Origin: Duganella sp. 1411
GTDB taxonomy: Bacteria > Pseudomonadota > Gammaproteobacteria > Burkholderiales > Burkholderiaceae_D
Direction of reading: 5' to 3'
NCBI RefSeq assembly: GCF_017833525.1
Contig: NZ_JAFICD010000002.1
Location: 310,001-374,000, forward strand
DNA length: 64,000 nucleotides
This document shows positions 25,793 through 32,983 of the stretch, piece after piece. The notes beneath the pieces were generated by a model. The model was not told the origin of the DNA. It saw only the letters and a program-made list of their open reading frames with translations, and did no database searches. How positions within the stretch are numbered: position 1 is the stretch's first letter; every line of letters starts with the position of its first letter. A program made the position numbers and the translations under genes.

Positions 25793-27180
25793 GGTGTTAC
25801 TCCTTTGTTGGTTGGGAGGCGGCCGCTTAAACGGCCACCCAATGCGGCTTCCAGATTGGCTTGCGCGGTCCAGTAGTCCCGCAGCGCGCCGATGTAGCCG
25901 TTGACGGCGGCCGATTGTTCGCGGGCGTCGGCCAGCAGTTCGAATACGCTCATCAGCATGCCGTTGTAGCGCAGCAGCGTCTCGTCGGCGATTTTTTTAC
26001 GCAGCGGCAGGACCTGATCGCGATAGTGGCGCGCCAGTTCGTACGAAGAGCGGTAGTCGGCATAGCTTTCGCGCGCCTCGCTGCGGGCGTTGAGCGCCGC
26101 CTGCGCCAGCAGGTTGACCGACTGCATATAGGTCGCCTCGGCGCGCGCCACGCGGGTCGAACCCCAGTCGAACAGCGGGATCTCCAGCGTCAGCTCATAG
26201 CCGCGCGTGTTGGTCGGGCCTTCGCTGTTGCTAACCGCGCCCAGATCGAGCACGTTGATGAAGCGCGTGGTCTTGGTCAGGCCCAGGGTCGACGCGGTGC
26301 GCTCGGTATCGAGTTTGGCGGCCTGGATGTCCAGCCGCTCGTCGACGGCGATCCGCTCGATGTCGGCCAGCTCGCGCGGCGCGGCCGGCAGCTCTGGCAG
26401 ATGCTCCGGCAGCGTGTACGCGAGCTGCGCGCCATCGAGCCCCATCAGGCGGGTCAGCTTTTCGCGCGCGCCGACGGCCGCCTTGCGCGCGGCGGCGACG
26501 TCGGCCACCGTTTGCGCGTGGTAGGCCTGTTCGCGCGCCACGTCCATCGCGCTCCAGTTGCCGGCCTTGCGCATGCGGTCGGCCAGTTCGGCGCTGGCCT
26601 GCGCCGATTGCTCGACCTGCGCGGCGTATTCGGCGCTCTGGTTGGCGGCCACCGCCTCCACCCAAGCGCGGCGGGTGTCGGCGGCGACCTTGAGCGCCTC
26701 GTTCGAGACCAGCAATTTGGTCTGCTCGAAGCGGCGGCCCTCGATCCGCCCGGCCAGCGGCGCGGTGATCAGGCCAAGCAGGTTGAAGGTCAACGTGCGT
26801 TCGATGGCGACTTCACCGCCGCCGTGGCTGCGCTTGAAATCGAACACGGGATTTTGCAGGCGGCCAGCCTGCACCAGGTCCGCTTCGGCGATGCCGAGCG
26901 ACCAATAGCTCGCCTGCAGTCCCCGATTGTTGAGCAGCGCGATATGCACCGCTTCGTCGACAGCCAGCGGCTGCCCCAGTTTTTTCTCGATGACGGCGGC
27001 CAGCGCGCGGGCGTCGTCGTCGTTGCGCGGCAGGCGGCCGGCGACGCTGGCGCTCAGGCCCGTGCGCTGTTCGCTGACGCCGGCGGCGGCGCCGAAGCCG
27101 CCATCGCCGGACAGCGACGCGCAGCCGCCAAGCAGCAGCGCCACGCTGGCGCCACCGGCGAGTTTATGCAGACAGTTCAT
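25789..27180 (-). CDS. TolC-like outer-membrane efflux lipoprotein
   Basis: A 463-aa outer membrane efflux protein with a lipobox signal (VALLLGGCAS) and two long helical OEP repeats. It resembles the CusC/OprM or CzcC branch. The ATG at 27180 has GAGG nine bases upstream and is preferred to a GTG three codons earlier. It lies between a His-rich periplasmic protein and a multicopper oxidase, so copper or silver export is likely; the matching RND pump and adaptor are not in the window. Confidence 0.87.
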   Translation of the reverse strand: MNCLHKLAGGASVALLLGGCASLSGDGGFGAAAGVSEQRTGLSASVAGRLPRNDDDARALAAVIEKKLGQPLAVDEAVHIALLNNRGLQASYWSLGIAEADLVQAGRLQNPVFDFKRSHGGGEVAIERTLTFNLLGLITAPLAGRIEGRRFEQTKLLVSNEALKVAADTRRAWVEAVAANQSAEYAAQVEQSAQASAELADRMRKAGNWSAMDVAREQAYHAQTVADVAAARKAAVGAREKLTRLMGLDGAQLAYTLPEHLPELPAAPRELADIERIAVDERLDIQAAKLDTERTASTLGLTKTTRFINVLDLGAVSNSEGPTNTRGYELTLEIPLFDWGSTRVARAEATYMQSVNLLAQAALNARSEARESYADYRSSYELARHYRDQVLPLRKKIADETLLRYNGMLMSVFELLADAREQSAAVNGYIGALRDYWTAQANLEAALGGRLSGRLPTNKGVTP

Positions 27181-27248
27181 GTCCAACACCTCAGGTTAAT
27201 TTAAAAAAGGGATGCGTTGCGCAGCTCGCGGACGGAGCTGTCGCGGGG

Positions 27249-27638
27249 TCAGGCGAAATTGACTTGAGGGGGACGTTCGGGATGGGCCAGGTCGACCGCG
27301 GGAAGGACTTCGGAATAGAACGGGATGGCGGACGACAGCGCCGGCAGCATGGGAACGCCCAGCGCTTGCGGCAAGAACGGCGCGCCGGCGGCACAACAGG
27401 CGGCGCCGCCGCATTTGATGCCGCCGTGGGCGTGCTTCGCCTTGTGCGCCGATGCGTCTTTTTTCTGATCCTGCATCGCCGCCATCATCGCCGCGTGGTC
27501 ATGCGCACCGGCCGGCATGACCATGTGCGCGGTCGCCGGCGCGACGGGCGCGCACAGCGTCATCGCCGCCGACGCATAGCCCTGGTAAGGGAGCGCCAGC
27601 AACAGCAGCCATACGATGAAGGTTCTGAGCAGGGTCAT
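27249..27638 (-). CDS. His/Met-rich periplasmic metal-binding protein
   Basis: A 129-aa exported protein (signal LLLLALPYQGYASA) whose mature part is rich in His, Met and Cys (HMVMPAGAHDHAAMMAAM, AHKAKHAHGGIKCGGAACC). This composition suggests copper binding. It is the first gene of the copper operon, 68 bases before the TolC-like gene. No named family is recognised. Confidence 0.7.
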   Translation of the reverse strand: MTLLRTFIVWLLLLALPYQGYASAAMTLCAPVAPATAHMVMPAGAHDHAAMMAAMQDQKKDASAHKAKHAHGGIKCGGAACCAAGAPFLPQALGVPMLPALSSAIPFYSEVLPAVDLAHPERPPQVNFA

Positions 27639-27680
27639 GCGACTATGGTATCACACGCCGCGCCACATGCTAAGCTGCCG

Positions 27681-27920
27681 TCAGGCCAGCCGCACCAGTG
27701 GATTGGCGATGATATTGTCGATTTGCCGGATGGCCTCGTCGCAGGCGGCGGCGATCGCCTCGTCTTCGCTGTCACGGACGAATTGCATGGTCGCGCCTTC
27801 GAACACTTCGACGCCGTTGGCGTTGGCGCGTTCGATGTCGCAACTGGCGCTCCATTTGTTGTCGCTGGTCGGCAAGGCCGTTGGAATGATTTCCCAGCCT
27901 TTATAGTGAATTTTATCCAT
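27681..27920 (-). CDS. Small conserved cytoplasmic protein
   Basis: A 79-aa protein starting MDKIHYKGWEIIPTALP, with an AAGGAG site eight bases before the ATG. The sequence (KWSASCDIERANANGVEVFE, then a charged helical end) resembles small conserved betaproteobacterial proteins of unknown function. It has no signal peptide and is monocistronic, divergent from the metallo-beta-lactamase gene. Confidence 0.65.
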   Translation of the reverse strand: MDKIHYKGWEIIPTALPTSDNKWSASCDIERANANGVEVFEGATMQFVRDSEDEAIAAACDEAIRQIDNIIANPLVRLA

Positions 27921-28043
27921 GACTGACTCCTTGTTTATAGACAGACTAGCATAAGAGATAACGCCTACGCGCACGCCTGAGGATTTCCGGTCAAAAAATC
28001 TGCGATTTTCCCGGTCGTTATGAATATTTATTATAATGAACTC

Positions 28044-28895
28044 ATGAAGCCACTTATTCAAGCGTTCCACGACAAGACCACAGGCACCGTCACCTATGTC
28101 GTATACGAAAAAGACGGCACCGACTGCGCGATCATCGATTCGGTGCTCGATTACGACCCGAAGTCGGGCCGCACCTCCACCGCGTCGGCCGACCTGGTGG
28201 TCGACTTCGTGCGCGCGCACCGGCTCAACACCGCCTGGCTGCTGGAGACGCACGCCCACGCCGACCACCTGTCGGCCGCGCCCTACCTGTCGCGGCAACT
28301 GGGCGGACGCACCGGCATCGGCGCCGAAATCTCGGTCGTGCAGCAAGCCTTCGCGCGGGTTTTCCCGCAGCGGCCGGGCATCGAGCGCAGTTTCGACCAC
28401 CTGTTCCAGCCGGACGAGGACTTCGCCATCGGCGCGTTGCGCGCCCGCGCGCTGCACGTGCCGGGCCACACGCCGGCCGACATGGCCTACCAGATCGGCG
28501 ACGCCGTCTTTGTCGGCGACACCATGTTCATGCCGGACGTGGGCACGGCGCGCTGCGACTTCCCCGGCGGCTGCGCCGCCACGTTGTACCGCTCCGTGCG
28601 CAAGCTGCTGGCACTGCCGCCGCAAACGCGCCTGTTCATGTGCCACGACTATCCGCCGGCCGGCCGCGAGGCGCGCTGGGAGGTCACAGTGGCCGAGCAA
28701 AACGAAAAGAACATCCACATCCGCGCGGGCGTGACGGAGCAGCAGTTCGTCGAGATGCGCACCAAACGCGACGCGACGCTAGAGATGCCGGTGCTGATAC
28801 TGCCGGCGATCCAGGTCAACATCAGCGCCGGGCAGCTGCCCGAGGCCGAGGAAAACGGCGTGCGCTATCTGAAGATACCGCTCAACGCCTTCTGA
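28044..28895 (+). CDS. Persulfide dioxygenase-like MBL-fold protein
   Basis: A 283-aa metallo-beta-lactamase-fold protein of the ETHE1/Blh type, which oxidises glutathione persulfide to sulfite with a mononuclear iron. Motifs are ETHAHADHLSA, HVPGHTPADM, VGDTMF and the Asp/His-containing end MCHDYPP. The start MKPLIQAFHD matches this family, so ATG 28044 is preferred to ATG 28020. The AT-rich palindrome-like ATGAATATTTATTATAATG just before it may be a regulator site. No BigR regulator gene is adjacent. Confidence 0.82.
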   Translation: MKPLIQAFHDKTTGTVTYVVYEKDGTDCAIIDSVLDYDPKSGRTSTASADLVVDFVRAHRLNTAWLLETHAHADHLSAAPYLSRQLGGRTGIGAEISVVQQAFARVFPQRPGIERSFDHLFQPDEDFAIGALRARALHVPGHTPADMAYQIGDAVFVGDTMFMPDVGTARCDFPGGCAATLYRSVRKLLALPPQTRLFMCHDYPPAGREARWEVTVAEQNEKNIHIRAGVTEQQFVEMRTKRDATLEMPVLILPAIQVNISAGQLPEAEENGVRYLKIPLNAF

Positions 28896-28929
28896 ACCGA
28901 TGGCCACTGAATGACGCGTCCATCTAAAA

Positions 28930-29027
28930 CACGTAGGGCGGATTAGCGAAGCGTAATCCGCCATGCATGCGCCGCCGGCGGCTCAAAGATGGCCGATTAC
29001 GGCGTTCCGCCTAATCCGCCCTACGTG
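28930..29027. repeat. REP-like palindromic pair, copy 1
   Basis: A 17-base arm CACGTAGGGCGGATTAG at 28930-28946 has its exact inverse at 29011-29027. Each arm continues into a TAATCCGCC segment, so the region is two hairpins in mirror orientation. Related units occur at 42484, 46764 and 58918. It is a dispersed intergenic repeat. Confidence 0.8.
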
Positions 29028-29053
29028 GAACAGCGGTGCGCCCTCGGCTACGA

Positions 29054-30493
29054 TCAATCGTCGCGCTTGGGCGTCCGGCCGATGCTCTCGTCCATATTGG
29101 CCAGATACCAGGTCAGCCCCGTCATCACGGCCACGTGGCGCTTGAGCTCCAGCGGATTGACCTTGTCCAGCGTATCGGCGGGCGTGTGGTGGTAGCTGAA
29201 ATAGCTGCTGGCATCGACCAGCGGCATGAACACCGGCACGCCGGCGCGCTCCAGCGGGCTGGTGTCGGCCGCGCCGGTGACGTCGCGGCGGTCGAACATC
29301 GACGCGCCGATCGGCTCCAGCGCCTTTTGCAGCGGCGCGAAGTACTTGACCACCGACGGCCGCACGCTGCCGATCACGCCAAACGGCCGGCCGCCGCCGC
29401 TGTCCGACTCGATCGCCGCGAAGTGCCGCTCAACCTTGTCCTTGTTAGCCTCGAAATAACCCTTGCCGCCCTGCGTGCCGTTCTCCTCGTTCATCCAGGC
29501 GATCACGCGGATCGTGCGGCGCGGTTTGAGGTTCAACTTATTAAGCGTGTCGATCACCGCCATCGCGGCGGCCACGCCGGTGCCGTCGTCGTGCGCGCCG
29601 GTGGCCAGGTCCCACGAATCGAGGTGGCCGGAGACGATCACCACCTCGTCGGCCTTGTCGCCGCCGGGCAGGTCGGCGATGACGTTGAAGCTGTCGGCGT
29701 CGGGCAGGGTTTGCGGCGTCAGCGTCAGATGCATCTTGACCGGGCCGCGCGCCGACAAACGTGTCATCAGCATCGCGTCTTCGGCCGTCACGGCGGCGGC
29801 GGGAATGCGGGCGCCGTCGACCAGGCCGGTCACGCCGGTGTGCGCGATGCGGTAGTCGGCGCCGCCGACCGAGCGCACCAGCGCCGCCGCCGCGCCCATC
29901 TCGGCCGCCACCTTCGGACCGTTGACGCGGAAGTTGGAGCCGCGCCCGTAAGCCGGGCCGGCGTGGCCACGCTCGGCCATCTCCTGGTCGAAGGCGACGT
30001 CGAACAGCACGATGGCGCCCTTGACCTGGGCCGCGCGCGCCTTGAGTTCCTCGAAATCGCGCACCACGATCACCGGCGCGGTCAGGCCGGCGGCCGGCGT
30101 GGCGCCCGATCCGCCCAGCGCCGTCAGCACCACCTTCTGCGTGATGCCGGCCGGACGCCCGGCATAGTCGACCAGTTCGGCCGTCTCGGCGCCGCGCACC
30201 CAATGCGGCACCTTGACCGGTTGCAGCGTGACCTTGGCGCCGATCTTGCGCATCGCCGCCGCCACCTGATCGACCGCCGCCGCCGCGCCGGCGGACCCGG
30301 ACAGGCGCGGCCCCACCAGGTCGGTCAGGTCGGCCAGGCGGGCATACGCCCAATCCTCCTGCATCGCGCTGTCGCGTATCCGCGCCAGGGTGGCGGGATC
30401 GTTGGCCAGCGTCTGGGCGCCGATCGCGCCGGCGCTCAACATGCAGCCGGCGAGGATGGTCAGGGACAGTTTGATCGGGAAGGCGGATTTCAT
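29054..30493 (-). CDS. Secreted M28-family zinc aminopeptidase
   Basis: A 479-aa exported peptidase (signal LSLTILAGCMLSAGAIGA) with a PA-type insert and an M28 catalytic domain. The metal ligands are in SGHLDSWD, GAHDDGTG, MNEENG (catalytic Glu pair), ESDSGG and YHHTPAD. It most likely releases N-terminal amino acids or dipeptides in the periplasm or outside the cell. It stands alone; an REP-like repeat lies directly downstream. Confidence 0.88.
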   Translation of the reverse strand: MKSAFPIKLSLTILAGCMLSAGAIGAQTLANDPATLARIRDSAMQEDWAYARLADLTDLVGPRLSGSAGAAAAVDQVAAAMRKIGAKVTLQPVKVPHWVRGAETAELVDYAGRPAGITQKVVLTALGGSGATPAAGLTAPVIVVRDFEELKARAAQVKGAIVLFDVAFDQEMAERGHAGPAYGRGSNFRVNGPKVAAEMGAAAALVRSVGGADYRIAHTGVTGLVDGARIPAAAVTAEDAMLMTRLSARGPVKMHLTLTPQTLPDADSFNVIADLPGGDKADEVVIVSGHLDSWDLATGAHDDGTGVAAAMAVIDTLNKLNLKPRRTIRVIAWMNEENGTQGGKGYFEANKDKVERHFAAIESDSGGGRPFGVIGSVRPSVVKYFAPLQKALEPIGASMFDRRDVTGAADTSPLERAGVPVFMPLVDASSYFSYHHTPADTLDKVNPLELKRHVAVMTGLTWYLANMDESIGRTPKRDD

Positions 30494-30628
30494 GCGGGTC
30501 CTGTATAAAGGTGGGTGGGTTGCAAGAGCGAATCAAACGATAACCGATCGTGATGCACTTGTCATCCATATTGATTTGTCATCGGCGTTGCACTACCATG
30601 AACCTTCAACCGCCTCAAGAAAGCGCCT

Positions 30629-31159
30629 ATGCTCAAGGGACGACTTTGCACGGTGCGCCACCTGGTCAGCACCGATCTGAACACCTTCATCGCGCTGGTC
30701 AACGACCTGCCCTCGCGCGGCGACCATTTCTCGACCCATTTCAAGTCGCCCGAAACGCTGCGCAAGGAGTTCATGCAAAACAGCTTCGTCACCGACGACA
30801 GCGAACTGTTTGTCATCGAGGACAGCCTGCACCACATCGTCGGCGTCATCACGCACTTCAAAAGCCGCACGCCGGTCACGCGCGAAATCGGCTACCGCCT
30901 GTTCGACGCCAAGCTGTCGGGACGCGGATATGTCACCGAGGCGTGCCGTTTATTGATCGATTACCTGTTCAACGTCCACCAGTACCACCGGCTCGAGCTG
31001 CTGTCGGCGCCGGAGAACGTGGCCTCGATCCGGGTCGCGCAAAAATGCGGCTTCACGGCCGAAGGCATGATGCGCCAGAGCTTTTTCATCAATGGCCGCT
31101 ACCAGGACGTGCAGATATTCAGCCTGCTGCGGCCCGAATGGGAAGCGCGGCGCCTCTAA
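30629..31159 (+). CDS. GNAT N-acetyltransferase, RimJ/RimL-like
   Basis: A 176-aa acetyltransferase of the GNAT fold. It contains IGYRLFDAKLSGRGYVTEAC with the acetyl-CoA-binding R-G-x-G-Y pattern, and ENVASIRVAQKCGFTAEGMMRQ. The sequence resembles RimJ/RimL and SpeG-like members that acetylate ribosomal N-termini or small amines. The substrate is unknown. Confidence 0.83.
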   Translation: MLKGRLCTVRHLVSTDLNTFIALVNDLPSRGDHFSTHFKSPETLRKEFMQNSFVTDDSELFVIEDSLHHIVGVITHFKSRTPVTREIGYRLFDAKLSGRGYVTEACRLLIDYLFNVHQYHRLELLSAPENVASIRVAQKCGFTAEGMMRQSFFINGRYQDVQIFSLLRPEWEARRL

Positions 31160-31293
31160 TTGTTACAAGCCATTACCAAAACTCCCCCTTTGTAAGCATG
31201 TGTATAACAGGTGGTGATTTTCCACCGGCGATTTATAGTGACATCAATGGCTAACGAATCATTCCGATCCGGAGCCGCAGCAAGGGGAACACC

Positions 31294-31737
31294 ATGTTGA
31301 GCAAAAAATTTATGGCTGTAGCGTTAGTGGCCGCAGCGACAGCAACATCGTCGGTCTACGCAAGCGACCGTGGGTTTAACACGGTAGCCGGCGCTGTGGT
31401 GGGAGCCGCGATCGGCAACAGCGCGGGTGGACGTGACGGCGCCATCGTCGGCGGCCTGGTTGGCGCGGCGGTCGGCAACAGCATCAACACCGGCGACCGC
31501 TATCGCGGCGACCGCGGTGGCCGTTACGTCGAAACGCGCGTCTACTCGCAGCCAGCGCCGGTCTACTACGAACCGGCCCCGGTGTACTACGCGCCGCCAC
31601 CGCGCTACTACGCGCCGCCGCCACGGGTGGTGTATGTGGAGCCGGCCCGTCCCTACTACCGCGAATCGCGCCGCGACTACTATTACGGCGACCGCTGGGA
31701 CCGTGGCCACCACCACCACGACCGCTACGACCGTTAA
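31294..31737 (+). CDS. Glycine-zipper secreted protein with Tyr/Pro-rich tail
   Basis: A 147-aa exported protein: signal ending SVYASD, a glycine-zipper region (GAVVGAAIGNSAGG ... GGLVGAAVGNS), then a Tyr/Pro-rich segment and a His/Arg/Asp-rich end (YYYGDRWDRGHHHHDRYDR). Such glycine-zipper proteins associate with the outer membrane. AAGGGGA precedes the ATG and a strong terminator follows 17 bases after the stop. Confidence 0.75.
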   Translation: MLSKKFMAVALVAAATATSSVYASDRGFNTVAGAVVGAAIGNSAGGRDGAIVGGLVGAAVGNSINTGDRYRGDRGGRYVETRVYSQPAPVYYEPAPVYYAPPPRYYAPPPRVVYVEPARPYYRESRRDYYYGDRWDRGHHHHDRYDR

Positions 31738-31754
31738 TTCGTAGTCAAAATAGA

Positions 31755-31782
31755 AAGCCTGTCCACCGACAGGCTTTTTTTT
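31755..31782 (+). terminator. Rho-independent terminator
   Basis: Stem AAGCCTGTC / GACAGGCTT of nine pairs, CACC loop, followed by eight T. It ends the glycine-zipper gene transcript. Confidence 0.9.
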
Positions 31783-31796
31783 CATCCGCATCATCG

Positions 31797-31880
31797 GGGG
31801 TCAAGTCTAACATTGCTACACGGCCTGTGCTGTAAGACCGCGTACTGCCAAGCTCATGTAGCAATGTTAGACTTGACCCC
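31797..31880. repeat. 24-bp perfect inverted repeat around 36 bases
   Basis: A 24-base arm starting GGGGTCAAGTC at 31797-31820 has an exact inverse at 31857-31880. The 36-base centre has no obvious coding. It lies between the terminator and the kinase gene and looks like a small non-autonomous repeat element. A related single arm occurs near 24299. Confidence 0.85.
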
Positions 31881-31945
31881 GGAGTTAAATTGCTTTTCGT
31901 CTCCCCCCGCTAGCCAGCCGTGACGGCCAGCGCCGAGGGGAAATC

Positions 31946-32983
31946 ATGACGACAGCAGACGCAATCATCGCTTTGGAATTGGGACACTACCGCCTGCGCG
32001 AGCAGATCGGCGGTTCGGCCTACGGCATCATCTGGCGCGCCAGTGCGCCCAGCGCCACCGGCGACGTGGCGCTCAAGTTGGTCAACCAGGAGCAGATGGC
32101 GCGCGCCCTGCCCGCCCTGCGCGACCGCTGGGTGGACTGCGCCAACAACGAGATCGCGTTCCTGCAGTCGCTCGAACCATGGGACGAACGCCATATCGTG
32201 CGTTTGCTCGATAGCGGCTGGCATGAGGGCTTGCCCGTGCTGGCGCTGGAGTTGATGGCGACCGATCTGGGTCAGCACATGGCCGCCCTCAAGAGCGCCG
32301 AAGACGCCGTTCCACTACCCTTGGCGCTCAGCTGGATCGGCCAGATCAACCAGGCGCTGGCCAAGGTCCACCAGTACGGCTGGCGCTATCTGGACCTGAA
32401 GCCGGCAAACGTGCTGCTGGACCGCCATCGGCACGCCGTCAAGCTGGCCGACTTCGGCACCAATCGCCACGCCGGCAGCCTGCAAGCCCACTCGTATGCC
32501 GGCACCGCCAACTGGCAGGCGCCGGAACAGTTTTTCCCCGCCGACGGCGGCGGCTACGCGACCGGCCCGCGCAGCGACTATTTTTCGCTGGGGGCGATGT
32601 TCTACTTTATGGTGACCGGCGGCCTGCCGCTGCGCTTTTGCGCCGATTGCGGCCAGGCCTATCGCGAACACCACACCGCCGGCGCCGACCTGCTGCGCCA
32701 GATGCATGGCGGGGCGATCCCCAAGGCGCTGACCGCCGACGAAGAGGCGCGCTTCGCCTTCGCCATGCCGATTGAAGCGCGCGATCCGGCGCTGGAACTG
32801 CTGCGCGCGCTGCTGCATATCGATCCGGCCCAGCGCCCCCGCCATGCGATCCAGATCAGCCGCATGCTCAACGCGGTCCAGGGCGTGAAGCCGGCGCGCG
32901 GCACGTTCAATCCGTCCGATCCGATCCATGCCATGCGCCGGCCCACCGCCAGCAACGGCTGGCGCCATATCCAGGGGGCGTGA
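31946..32983 (+). CDS. Soluble Ser/Thr protein kinase with altered HRD motif
   Basis: A 345-aa Hanks-type kinase: glycine loop IGGSAYGIIW (residues 21-30), Lys44 in VALKLV, Glu69, catalytic loop WRYLDLKPANVLL with Asp150, Lys152 and Asn155, ADFG (Asp169), and WQAPEQF. The HRD is replaced by YLD, so it is a non-RD kinase. Unlike PknB types it lacks a transmembrane segment and sensor domain. It opens the plus-strand arm of the cluster and its stop overlaps the FtsW-like start (TGATG), so the two are coupled. Confidence 0.85.
   Translation: MTTADAIIALELGHYRLREQIGGSAYGIIWRASAPSATGDVALKLVNQEQMARALPALRDRWVDCANNEIAFLQSLEPWDERHIVRLLDSGWHEGLPVLALELMATDLGQHMAALKSAEDAVPLPLALSWIGQINQALAKVHQYGWRYLDLKPANVLLDRHRHAVKLADFGTNRHAGSLQAHSYAGTANWQAPEQFFPADGGGYATGPRSDYFSLGAMFYFMVTGGLPLRFCADCGQAYREHHTAGADLLRQMHGGAIPKALTADEEARFAFAMPIEARDPALELLRALLHIDPAQRPRHAIQISRMLNAVQGVKPARGTFNPSDPIHAMRRPTASNGWRHIQGA

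Noticed and set aside
28930..29027. Repeats at four sites as a CRISPR array
   Set aside because: Units are palindromic pairs at separate intergenic sites, not evenly spaced direct repeats with spacers, and no cas gene is present.
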